A stretch of DNA of 55,866 nucleotides, from NCBI RefSeq assembly GCF_015714725.1, contig NZ_WBKM01000222.1, positions 1 through 55,866 of the forward strand. The letters are read 5' to 3'. Positions within the stretch are counted from its first letter, which is position 1, and every line of letters starts with the position of its first letter. This DNA is from Nostoc sp. WHI (GTDB taxonomy: Bacteria; Cyanobacteriota; Cyanobacteriia; Cyanobacteriales; Nostocaceae). A program made the translations under genes and the position numbers. The notes below the pieces were generated by a model. That model worked only from the letters and a program-made list of their open reading frames with translations. It was not told where the DNA came from and did not search any database. Positions 26,251 to 33,700 of this stretch are shown here, piece by piece.

Positions 26251-27171
26251 ATGCATCACACCCATAGCCCCACAGCCTTCAAGAGAGCTGTACAAGCAGG
26301 TGAATTTCTCGTTACCGCCGAGGTAGCACCTCCGAAAGGTGGAGATCCAGCGCACATGATTCAAATGGCGGCGACTCTTAAGGGAAGGGTTCATGCTGTC
26401 AATGTTACTGATGGTAGCCGCGCAGTGTTACGGATGTCTTCGTTACTGGCGTCGGTGATTTTGTCACAAAACGGCATAGAGCCGATTTGTCAAGTTGCTT
26501 GCCGCGATCGCAATCGTATTGGTTTACAAGCTGATTTGATGGGCGCTCATGCCTTGGGCATATATAACATTTTAGCCCTGACTGGCGACCCAGTAAAAGC
26601 AGGCGATCATCCAGATGCCAAAGCAGTGTTTGATTTAGAAGCTGTGCGACTGCTGCAACTGATTCGGAAGATGAATCAAGGCGTTGATTGCAACGAGAAA
26701 CCCTTGACTGATGGAGCGTTAGATTTATTTGTTGGTGCAGCAGTAGATCCGCAATGTAAGAGTTGGTCGAGTTTGCAAAGTCGATTTGAACGCAAAATCG
26801 AAGCCGGAGCGCAGTTTTTTCAAAGTCAGTTAATTACCGACTTTGAGCGACTAGAAAAGTTTATGGACACAATTGCGGCTGGCTATAAAAAACCGATTTT
26901 GGCAGGAATCTTTTTGTTGAAATCGGCAAAAAATGCCCAGTTTATTAATAGATGTGTTCCGGGTGTAGATATTCCTCAGCATATTATTGATCGATTGGCA
27001 AAAGCCAAAGATCCCCTTGAGGAAGGAATGAAAATTGCTGCCGAGCAAGTGCAAATAGCGCGGCAATTGTGTCAGGGTGTACACATGATGGCAGTAAAAC
27101 GAGAAGATGCGATCGCGCCAATTTTAGATATGGCTGGCATTGCTCCAGTTAATCAGTTGGTATCTAAGTAA
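26251..27171 (+). CDS. metF: Methylenetetrahydrofolate reductase
   Basis: A 306-residue MTHFR-family protein. It reduces 5,10-methylene-THF to 5-methyl-THF for methionine synthesis. VTAEVAPPKGGDP near residue 21, HAVNVTDGSRAV, NILALTGDP and GAAVDP are family landmarks for flavin and folate binding. It has the single catalytic domain without the eukaryotic regulatory region. It is near trpS, with no visible regulatory RNA upstream. A palindromic repeat starts 6 bp after the stop and may double as a terminator. Confidence 0.9.
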   Translation: MHHTHSPTAFKRAVQAGEFLVTAEVAPPKGGDPAHMIQMAATLKGRVHAVNVTDGSRAVLRMSSLLASVILSQNGIEPICQVACRDRNRIGLQADLMGAHALGIYNILALTGDPVKAGDHPDAKAVFDLEAVRLLQLIRKMNQGVDCNEKPLTDGALDLFVGAAVDPQCKSWSSLQSRFERKIEAGAQFFQSQLITDFERLEKFMDTIAAGYKKPILAGIFLLKSAKNAQFINRCVPGVDIPQHIIDRLAKAKDPLEEGMKIAAEQVQIARQLCQGVHMMAVKREDAIAPILDMAGIAPVNQLVSK

Positions 27172-27177
27172 CGGAGA

Positions 27178-27268
27178 TATAGCGTTTAACCTCACCCCGA
27201 TAAAGCACAGCTTTATCTCCCCTCTCCTTAGTAAGGAGAGGGGTTGGAGGTGAGGTTTTGACGCTATA
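27178..27268. repeat. 91-bp palindromic element
   Basis: Ends TATAGCGT and ACGCTATA with adjacent AACCTCAC/GTGAGGTT arms; the inner core CCCCTCTCCTT/AAGGAGAGGGG is a perfect stem. It looks like a MITE-like element lying directly after metF. Confidence 0.75.
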
Positions 27269-27387
27269 ACAAATCTTTTATTAAAGTAGGTGGGAACAAC
27301 CATCTGCTTTTTTTAATGCTGAATCAGATGCGTATACACTATTTTTGATAGACTTTGAATATCCAATTTTCGCTTTCCTAAATCCAG

Positions 27388-28275
27388 GTGCAAACTGACA
27401 AAGTATTTTATAGCTTGTTTCAAGCTTTTCCTAGCATATTTTTTGCAATAATTGGCGATACAACTGTCAATGTCAACGCCTATAAATTTGTTTCAGTCGA
27501 AGTAAAAGAAACTGCCTTTAGGATTGATGGGGTATTCATTCCCACAAGTGAAACCACAAACCAACCACTTTACTTTGTTGAAGTCCAGTTTCAATTAGAC
27601 TCAACTTTTTATAGACGCTTCTTTGCTGAAATGTTCCTTTACTTGCGTCAAAACGAATCAGTCAATTTTTGGCGTGCTGTGGTTATCTATCCCCAAAGGA
27701 GTTTAGATCCAAGCGATCGGCTACCGTATGAATTGCTGCTAGACAGTTCACAAGTACAACGCATTTATCTAGATGAATTAGATACGGGGGAGAACTCACT
27801 GCAAGTTGCGATCGTTAAACTAATTATCGAAAGAGAAGAGACAGCCATTGACAAAGGTAGGGAATTAATTTTACAAGCAAGACAACAACTTGCAGATGAA
27901 GCTACCACCAAGCAAATTGTAGAATTGATAGAGACTATTCTGTTGTACAAATTTACCCGGTTAAGTCGAGAGGAGTTAGCAGAAATGTTGGGTATAGACG
28001 ATGAATTCAAAAAAACAAGGATGTATCAATCAATTAAGGAAGACGGCTTAGAAGAAGGTCGGCAAGAAGGTCGGCAGAAAGGTCTGCAAGAAGGTCTGCA
28101 AGAAGGTCGGCAAGAAGGTCGGCAAGAGGGTCGGCAAGAGGGTCGGCAAGAAGGTCGGCAGGAAGCTAAGTTAGAAGCTATTCCCCGATTATTGGCATTG
28201 GGGTTGAGTGTGGAACAAGTGGCGGTGGCTCTCGATTTGACAGTGGCGCAAGTACAGCAAACAGCCCACAATTAA
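27388..28275 (+). CDS. Rpn-family (DUF2887) putative nuclease/transposase
   Basis: A 295-residue protein from a GTG start (MQTDKVFYSLFQ, the usual start of this family). EVQFQ near residue 66 and RFFAEMFLYLRQ fit the PD-(D/E)xK-like core of Rpn (recombination-promoting nuclease) proteins. Residues about 215-255 are a tract of GRQE repeats encoded by near-identical 12-bp units, common in these cyanobacterial proteins and often variable in number. The C-terminus (LLALGLSVEQVAVALDLTVAQVQQ) is a helix-turn-helix-like tail. These genes are multicopy and mobile in cyanobacteria. Confidence 0.88.
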   Translation: MQTDKVFYSLFQAFPSIFFAIIGDTTVNVNAYKFVSVEVKETAFRIDGVFIPTSETTNQPLYFVEVQFQLDSTFYRRFFAEMFLYLRQNESVNFWRAVVIYPQRSLDPSDRLPYELLLDSSQVQRIYLDELDTGENSLQVAIVKLIIEREETAIDKGRELILQARQQLADEATTKQIVELIETILLYKFTRLSREELAEMLGIDDEFKKTRMYQSIKEDGLEEGRQEGRQKGLQEGLQEGRQEGRQEGRQEGRQEGRQEAKLEAIPRLLALGLSVEQVAVALDLTVAQVQQTAHN

Positions 28276-28286
28276 TCTAGCTGATA

Positions 28287-28354
28287 TTAGACTCTACTTG
28301 CGTCTAATGTAATCAACAAGTGCTGCATCTACGCCCATCGTATATGCAGCACTT
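28287..28354. terminator. Two hairpins between convergent genes
   Basis: ATTAGAC/GTCTAAT (28287 on) and the longer AAGTGCTGCAT/ATGCAGCACTT (28318-28354, 11-bp perfect stem) lie between the Rpn gene and the minus-strand gene ending at 28366. They are probable bidirectional terminators. Confidence 0.6.
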
Positions 28355-28365
28355 AAATACCTGGG

Positions 28366-28611
28366 TTACATCTTACCGTGTTGCATGACTTCTTGTAGAT
28401 GTCGGCGAACCTCTTGTGCTTGCTCAAGATCAGATTGGCGCAATTTCTGGAATAACTCTACACAAGGCTGGGAACCTAGTTTCTGTGCATCTTTGATGTA
28501 AGTATCGTAAGCCTTAATGGCTTCAGCCTTGTTGTGTAACACGGTGATAAAGTCGTACTCTAAGTTGCTAATTGGTTCTTGAGACTGTCCGTTACCTGTA
28601 TTTTTAGCCAT
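28366..28611 (-). CDS. Hypothetical helical protein, 81 aa
   Basis: I start at the ATG at 28611 (MAKNTGNGQSQEP), which has AGG about 8 bases upstream; the frame is open for 20 more codons. The body (NLEYDFITVLHNKAEAIKAY, LGSQPCVELFQKLRQSDLEQAQEVRRHLQE) is amphipathic helices, reminiscent of small ferritin-like four-helix or two-helix proteins. No function is recognised. Confidence 0.65.
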   Translation of the reverse strand: MAKNTGNGQSQEPISNLEYDFITVLHNKAEAIKAYDTYIKDAQKLGSQPCVELFQKLRQSDLEQAQEVRRHLQEVMQHGKM

Positions 28612-28730
28612 TGCTTGACCTGTTTTAGAATTTCTAATTAACTTTATACTCACCCTTAAAGAACGATTCATCTCCCAAAAAGAGTATATTTAAATACGTC
28701 GGAAGTACCTTGTAAGGGTAGGTTATATAA

Positions 28731-28758
28731 ATTCGTAATTCGTAATTCGTAATTCGTA
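28731..28758. repeat. Heptanucleotide repeat ATTCGTA (4 copies)
   Basis: Four perfect tandem units in the 240-bp gap upstream of the small helical gene. Shorter tracts of the same unit occur near 1537 and 50133. Confidence 0.9.
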
Positions 28759-28852
28759 ATTAATAGTCGTTACTCTATTGATGGAGCAGGAGATAGGACA
28801 GACAAGAGAGAAAATTCTACCTCATCTCCCCACTCCCTATTTTCATAGAAGT

Positions 28853-29401
28853 TTATCCAAGAGGTTGCTTCTCATCACATTGACGTGAATACTGCAATTC
28901 CAACTCATTTTGCCGTTCTCTGCCTCCTTTATACACATTCGGGCAAAACTTAGTATTAGCACTCATACAATCCATGTGTGGTGTCTTAGCACACACCACA
29001 AGCAGTCCACCCAGAACAAACAACAAACCGCAAATTGCAAGCGTATTAACCCAAGAAATTTCCAGCGCTCCGTGAACTACTATCTCTCGCAGTAGAGATA
29101 CAATTGTTACCTCTACTGCTACTCCCACAGAGATACTATGTTCTTGCAAATAGACCATTAACAATCGAAATAACTCAACTAAAATCAATACAAACAGTAT
29201 TTTTGCAGTCACAGATTTATAGTCTAGTGGCTGCGTGAGAGCGATAGCTATCCCCCACAATTGGATCAGCATGACGGCGAACAAACCCAAACACAAGACA
29301 ATCACAATTAAGTCTTGGAAGGCTTCCATGTTGCGAACAATTGATTGCCGATCAAGCCAGCGATCGCTAAATAAAAATCGACTCTTTAGGCGCTTTTGCA
29401 T
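28853..29401 (-). CDS. PsiE-family membrane protein
   Basis: A 182-residue protein with four hydrophobic segments (LIVIVLCLGLFAVMLIQL; ILFVLILVELFRLLMVYL; VAVEVTIVSLLREIVV; LAICGLLFVLGGLLVV), as in phosphate-starvation-inducible PsiE proteins. Residues EHSISVGVAVEVTIV and REIVVH are typical of the family. Function of the family is not established. The C-terminal ~40 residues are hydrophilic with three cysteines and may be cytoplasmic. ATG start. Confidence 0.78.
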   Translation of the reverse strand: MQKRLKSRFLFSDRWLDRQSIVRNMEAFQDLIVIVLCLGLFAVMLIQLWGIAIALTQPLDYKSVTAKILFVLILVELFRLLMVYLQEHSISVGVAVEVTIVSLLREIVVHGALEISWVNTLAICGLLFVLGGLLVVCAKTPHMDCMSANTKFCPNVYKGGRERQNELELQYSRQCDEKQPLG

Positions 29402-29490
29402 GTACGTTTTATTCCAATTGGGATCAGTTCAGACAACACCAGCGAGTCAACCCAATAGTCTTATATTATGCAATATTAAGCTTTTGCGCC

Positions 29491-30402
29491 TCAGCGAGGT
29501 TGGTAATTTAAATTTTGTGCTTGTTGCAACAATTGCTCGGCATTTTTTGCCCACTGGGGATTACCCTGAGCATTGTATAAATCTCTAGCAAATTGCAATA
29601 CTTGTACTGCATCTTGATATTGCTGTAACTGCATAAAAACTAACCCTGCACCATAATAAGCATTGGGATAGTTAGAGTTAGCTTCGGCTGATTTTCTAAA
29701 AGCCTCTAATGCTTCTTGTGATTTGCGTTGACTAAACCAAATTGAACCAAGATTATAGTAAGCTTCTGAATACTTCGGATTAATTTTTACTGCCTGATTA
29801 AAGGCATCTCTGGCTTGGTCGAGTTTACCTTGTTGGAGATAACACATTCCCAAATGATAAGGAGGTTCTGGTGCATTTTTGCTATATTCTATGGCTTTTT
29901 TAAAAGATGCGATCGCTCGCTCACAATCTCGTTGCTGCTCTCGTACCAACCCCAAGTTATAGTGGGCAAATCCTAGTTTGGGATCAAGTTCTAGGGCACG
30001 TTGCAAGTAATCGTTAGCTAACTGTAAATTATTACCTTCTAACAACGCTCCGCCTAAATTAGCAAAAGCTGGAGCAAATTTAGGATCGGCTTGTGTTGCT
30101 CGATAAAATGCGTCCGCAGAGGGTTGTAATTGTCCCGTTTGTCGGAATGCTAACCCTAAATTATAGTGCGCTGCTACCAATGTCGGATCTAATTGGCTTG
30201 CCTGTTTAAAGGCTGCGATCGCATCTTGTACCTTTTCCGCCTGAATTGCTTGTAAGCCTTGATTTAACCAGTCTATGGCAGTTTTAGCATTAGATTGTGC
30301 CAGTTTTAAGGGGACAGCAGGAGAGGGGAAAGAAATGTTAACAACCAGCAAAGTTAAACTTACTAACCCTGCTATGCCATATTTGGAGAATGATAATCCC
30401 AT
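29491..30402 (-). CDS. Exported TPR-repeat protein
   Basis: About 303 residues from the ATG at 30402 (the frame runs to a TTG at 30423). Residues 1-30 form a signal or anchor segment (GIAGLVSLTLLVV, with AQS near a possible cleavage site). Six or more TPR units follow, recognised by the repeated AHYNLGLAFRQTG, AFANLGGALLEG, AYYNLGSIWFSQ pattern. TPR arrays bind partner proteins; the partner here is unknown. It is divergent from the EF-G-like gene. Confidence 0.85.
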   Translation of the reverse strand: MGLSFSKYGIAGLVSLTLLVVNISFPSPAVPLKLAQSNAKTAIDWLNQGLQAIQAEKVQDAIAAFKQASQLDPTLVAAHYNLGLAFRQTGQLQPSADAFYRATQADPKFAPAFANLGGALLEGNNLQLANDYLQRALELDPKLGFAHYNLGLVREQQRDCERAIASFKKAIEYSKNAPEPPYHLGMCYLQQGKLDQARDAFNQAVKINPKYSEAYYNLGSIWFSQRKSQEALEAFRKSAEANSNYPNAYYGAGLVFMQLQQYQDAVQVLQFARDLYNAQGNPQWAKNAEQLLQQAQNLNYQPR

Positions 30403-30672
30403 TGATTTTGTAACTCGCAACACTTTCAGTTAAATTTACTTCATAAAAAGTTTGTTACAAAACTTCTTTATTCGGCATGAAAGTTTGTGATACTTAACTT
30501 TTCTGAAGCTAAATCTTACGACAGGATACAATTTTTTTAATTTTCGATTAAAGAGAGGATAATAACAAATTAAAGAAGGGGTAATTTTGACTCCAGAGAA
30601 CCATTTTTTATCCCTGACATATTTACAGCAGAATAATGCGGTTAGGAAAGACTTACCGCAAGGGAGGTTTTT

Positions 30673-32706
30673 ATGAACGGAAAAGTAAAATCGGGTTCGC
30701 GCAATGTTGCAATTGTCGGGCCTTATTTAAGTGGAAAAACCACTTTACTAGAAAGCTTGTTATTTGTCACAGGGGCAATTTCCCGCAAAGGGAGTGTTAG
30801 GGATAGCAATACAGTAGGAGATAGTGCTGCTGAGTCCCGCGATCGCCAGATGAGTGTAGAAGTAAGCGCCGCTAGCACTGAGTATAACGGCATTTGCTTC
30901 ACTTTTCTTGACTGTCCGGGAAGTATAGAATTTGCCCAAGAAACTTATAATGCTTTGATGGGAGTCGATGCAGCAATTGTAGTTTGCGAACCCATACGCG
31001 AGCGAGTCCTCACCCTTGCCCCTCTATTTAAATTTCTGGACGATTGGGAAATTCCCCACCTCGTCTTTGTTAACAAAATGGATCGGGCAAATATTCACGT
31101 CCTGGAAACGTTGCACGCCCTGAAAGCAGTATCTAGCCGTCCCCTGGTAGCGCATCAATATCCCATCATGAACGGAGAACAACTCACCGGCTTTATTGAT
31201 ATGGTGAGCGAACAGGCATATAAATATCATCCAGGCGCACCTGCTGACCCCATTCCCTTCCCCGAAAGCTTAAAAGAAGAAGAACATACAGCACGGGCAG
31301 AAATGCTCGAAGCCATAGCAAATTTTGATGACCATTTACTAGAAGAACTTTTAGAAGACATCGAACCACCCCAAGAGGAAATCCTCAAAGATTTAAAAAT
31401 GGAATTAGGGGCAGATTTGGTAGTACCCGTTTTCTTTGGTGTGGCAGAACAAGATTATGGTGTTAGACCTCTATTAGAAGCCTTGTTACGCGAAGCCCCC
31501 GAACCAGAAACCACAGCAGAACGTCGTTTAAAAAACTCAAAAGGTGATACCCCTCTAGCGCAGGTATTAAAAACTTACTACACTCCTCAAGGTGGCAAAC
31601 TTTCTCTCGTGCGTGTTTGGCGGGGCAAATTAACTGATGGTATTGTCCTTAATGGCATTCGTACTGGTGGAATTTACCGCCTCATGGGACAACAACAGCA
31701 GTTTGTTAACGAAGCTGATGCTGGTGAAATTGTCGCATTGAACCGTTTAGAAGGAATTAGAACAGGAGATACAATCTCTACAGAACAGCAGTTGGCTATG
31801 CAATTACCCAAAGCTGCACAGTTAGAACCAGTGTATGCTCTGGCCATTACACCAGAAAAGCGCAACGATGAAGTTAAACTCAGCAGTGCCATCAACAAGT
31901 TGTTAGAAGAAGACTGTTCGCTAGCTTGGGAACAACACGGCGACACCCACGAAGTTATCTTGTGGGGTCAAGGCGAAATTCATTTGCAAGTCACCCTAGA
32001 CAGACTGCGCCGCAAATATAATCTACCGATGACAACCCACTTACCGCAAGTGCCTTACAAAGAAACCATTCGTAAAACAGTGGCTTCAGTTCATGGGCGT
32101 TACAAACATCAAAGCGGTGGTCATGGACAGTTTGGTGATGTTTTTCTCGAAATTAAGCCTTTACCACGCGGTACAGGTTTTAACTTTAATGAAACCATTG
32201 TCGGCGGTGTGATTCCTAAACAGTACATTCCTGGGGTGGAAATGGGGGTGCGGGAATTTCTGACACATGGGCCTTTGGGCTTCCCAATAGTGGATTTGGC
32301 GGTAACTTTGACTAATGGTTCATACCACAACGTTGATAGTTCCGAACAAGCCTTTAAGCAAGCTGCGCGATTGGCAATGCAAACGGGGATACCCCAAGGG
32401 GAACCTACCTTGTTAGAACCAATTCTGCGGGTGGAAGTGACAACACCTAGCGAATTTACCTCCAAAGTGCTGCAACTGGTGAGTGGTAGACGGGGGCAAA
32501 TTTTAGGCTATGAGGGCAGAAACGATTGGCAAGGCTGGGATAATGTCTCTGCATACTTGCCACAAGCAGAGATGCAAAACTTTATTGTAGAGCTGCGATC
32601 GCTCACTCTTGGCGTTGGTTCCTTCCACTGGGAATATGACCATCTCCAGGAAGTGCCAGAAAAACTCGCCGAACGTGTCATTCAAAGTAATGGTAATGGC
32701 AAATAA
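30673..32706 (+). CDS. Elongation factor G-like GTPase
   Basis: A 677-residue paralogue of EF-G with all C-terminal domains. The P-loop is at 16-23 (GPYLSGKT) and G4 is NKMD at 134-137. The G domain is unusual. The switch I segment lacks the ERGITI consensus (DRQMSVEV instead), and the G3 motif reads DCPGS at 80-84, so the catalytic histidine of translational GTPases is a serine. It is close to EF-G2-type proteins whose role is unclear. There are no str-operon neighbours (rpsL, rpsG, tuf), confirming a paralogue. GGGAGG lies upstream of the ATG. Confidence 0.85.
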   Translation: MNGKVKSGSRNVAIVGPYLSGKTTLLESLLFVTGAISRKGSVRDSNTVGDSAAESRDRQMSVEVSAASTEYNGICFTFLDCPGSIEFAQETYNALMGVDAAIVVCEPIRERVLTLAPLFKFLDDWEIPHLVFVNKMDRANIHVLETLHALKAVSSRPLVAHQYPIMNGEQLTGFIDMVSEQAYKYHPGAPADPIPFPESLKEEEHTARAEMLEAIANFDDHLLEELLEDIEPPQEEILKDLKMELGADLVVPVFFGVAEQDYGVRPLLEALLREAPEPETTAERRLKNSKGDTPLAQVLKTYYTPQGGKLSLVRVWRGKLTDGIVLNGIRTGGIYRLMGQQQQFVNEADAGEIVALNRLEGIRTGDTISTEQQLAMQLPKAAQLEPVYALAITPEKRNDEVKLSSAINKLLEEDCSLAWEQHGDTHEVILWGQGEIHLQVTLDRLRRKYNLPMTTHLPQVPYKETIRKTVASVHGRYKHQSGGHGQFGDVFLEIKPLPRGTGFNFNETIVGGVIPKQYIPGVEMGVREFLTHGPLGFPIVDLAVTLTNGSYHNVDSSEQAFKQAARLAMQTGIPQGEPTLLEPILRVEVTTPSEFTSKVLQLVSGRRGQILGYEGRNDWQGWDNVSAYLPQAEMQNFIVELRSLTLGVGSFHWEYDHLQEVPEKLAERVIQSNGNGK

Positions 32707-32753
32707 TTTTAGATTTTGGATTTTAGATTTTGGATTAATCTAAGATTAACACT

Positions 32754-32778
32754 AGCCCGGAACTTTAAGTTTCGGGCT
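32754..32778. terminator. Hairpin after EF-G-like gene
   Basis: AGCCCGGAACT and AGTTTCGGGCT pair as an 11-bp stem with one G-U pair and a tight 3-base loop, between convergent genes. No T-tract follows, so terminator activity is uncertain. Confidence 0.5.
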
Positions 32779-32804
32779 AATAACTAAAGTTCAAAAAATC
32801 GTTG

Positions 32805-33008
32805 TTAATTTATATCTTGTTGAGTAAGACCTGCATCCTTCAGCAGTCCTTTCAGTGTTCCAATGGGTAAATCGCGATTGCCATGAACAGGAATAGAAAG
32901 AATGACACCTTTGTTGGCATAAATATGGTGACTGCCAGTAATCCGTTTTAGGTTCCAGCCATACCGTTCAACAATTTTACATAAGGCTTTACCAGAAACA
33001 GATTTCAT
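32805..33008 (-). CDS. hicA: HicA-type toxin (mRNA interferase)
   Basis: A 67-residue dsRBD-like protein. The core RITGSHHIY contains the catalytic histidine expected of HicA, followed by LSIPVHGNRDLPIGTLKGLLKDAGL. HicA cleaves mRNA and is neutralised by HicB. Its ATG overlaps the hicB stop by four bases (33005-33008), indicating translational coupling. Here antitoxin precedes toxin, the less common order among hicAB loci. Confidence 0.92.
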   Translation of the reverse strand: MKSVSGKALCKIVERYGWNLKRITGSHHIYANKGVILSIPVHGNRDLPIGTLKGLLKDAGLTQQDIN

Positions 33009-33205
33009 AGAGATATTTCAATCAACTGTTTATCCGGTTCGAGTTCTTCCTGCTGGCTAGCAACTTCAAGCCAACCCTGGATCGCATCTTTAAGCATTTC
33101 TAACAAGTCTTCGTAGCTTTCTCCCCATGTGTGACACCCTGGTAGAGCTGGTACAGAAGCACACCACACATCGTCTTCTTGCCAGATAACGGCTTTGATT
33201 TTCAT
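33005..33205 (-). CDS. hicB: HicB-type antitoxin
   Basis: A 66-residue partial-RNase-H-fold antitoxin: MKIKAVIWQEDDVWCASVPALPGCHTWG, then a helix. PALPGCHTWGES is the family signature. It lacks a C-terminal DNA-binding domain, as in short HicB forms. Its start codon overlaps the stop of a PIN-toxin remnant (33202-33204), so hicBA seems to have landed in, or been fused to, an older vapBC locus. Confidence 0.92.
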   Translation of the reverse strand: MKIKAVIWQEDDVWCASVPALPGCHTWGESYEDLLEMLKDAIQGWLEVASQQEELEPDKQLIEISL

Positions 33206-33261
33206 AATAAATTTGTTAGTGGGTCGTAGATGTAAACAAGAATATTAGTATCCAGTAAAAC
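33202..33261 (-). pseudogene. PIN-domain toxin (VapC) N-terminal stub
   Basis: Directly after the stop of the RHH gene, in the same frame, 19 codons read VLLDTNILVYIYDPLTNLL and then stop. LLDTNILVY with its first acidic residue is the unmistakable N-terminus of PIN-domain toxins. The start codon and everything beyond residue ~19 are missing. The reading frame ends with the TGA overlapping the hicB ATG. Confidence 0.75.
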
Positions 33262-33519
33262 CTACTGTTCATAGAGGTCTTCACGCTGCCAATCCCGACC
33301 TCCAAGTTGAGCAGGTCGAGTTTTGATTTGGTTAATAAATTCTCTTTCGGCTTCCCACATTGCAAGGTTCGTTTGGGGTAAAGTTATTTCACCAAGATGA
33401 AGGTCAATGGCTTGGCGAATAATCTCTGCTTCACTTACACCCACTTGTTGAGCGATCGCCTTTAGCAGATGCTCTTGACGTGGTTCAATATAAATCTGCT
33501 TGCAAATTTTGCTCGACAC
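33262..33519 (-). CDS. Ribbon-helix-helix antitoxin (VapB-like), orphan
   Basis: An 85-residue protein from a GTG start. The N-terminal part has the RHH pattern KQIYIEPRQEHLLKAIAQQVGVSEAEIIRQAID. The C-terminal tail (RDWQREDLYEQ) is the toxin-binding region seen in RHH antitoxins paired with PIN toxins. The toxin gene is reduced to a 19-codon stub. It may still bind DNA or another toxin; it now precedes hicBA on the same strand. Confidence 0.82.
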   Translation of the reverse strand: MSSKICKQIYIEPRQEHLLKAIAQQVGVSEAEIIRQAIDLHLGEITLPQTNLAMWEAEREFINQIKTRPAQLGGRDWQREDLYEQ

Positions 33520-33570
33520 AGTTTAAATTTTACATGATGTATACATTACAATATACATTATTTTTTAGTG

Positions 33571-33691
33571 GCGATCGCTCACTCTCAGCGTTGGTTCCTT
33601 CCACTGGGAATATGACCATCTCCGGGAGGTGCCAGAAAAGCTTGTTGAGCGATCGCTTTTGGCAGATATTCTTGACGGGGTTCAATATAAA
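33571..33691. repeat. Chimeric duplication of two neighbouring gene pieces
   Basis: Bases 33571-33640 match 32595-32664, the end of the EF-G-like gene, at about 65 of 70 positions. Bases 33641-33691 match 33444-33494, the start region of the RHH gene, at about 47 of 51 positions. The two pieces are joined at the shared context of GCGATCGC sites. The duplicate lies between the RHH gene and the HEPN-motif gene and encodes nothing by itself. Confidence 0.85.
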
Positions 33692-33700
33692 GGTGGGGTT

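Noticed and set aside
32595..33691. EF-G fragment at 33571 as a separate gene remnant from another locus
   Set aside because: It matches the adjacent EF-G-like gene so closely that local duplication is the simpler explanation.
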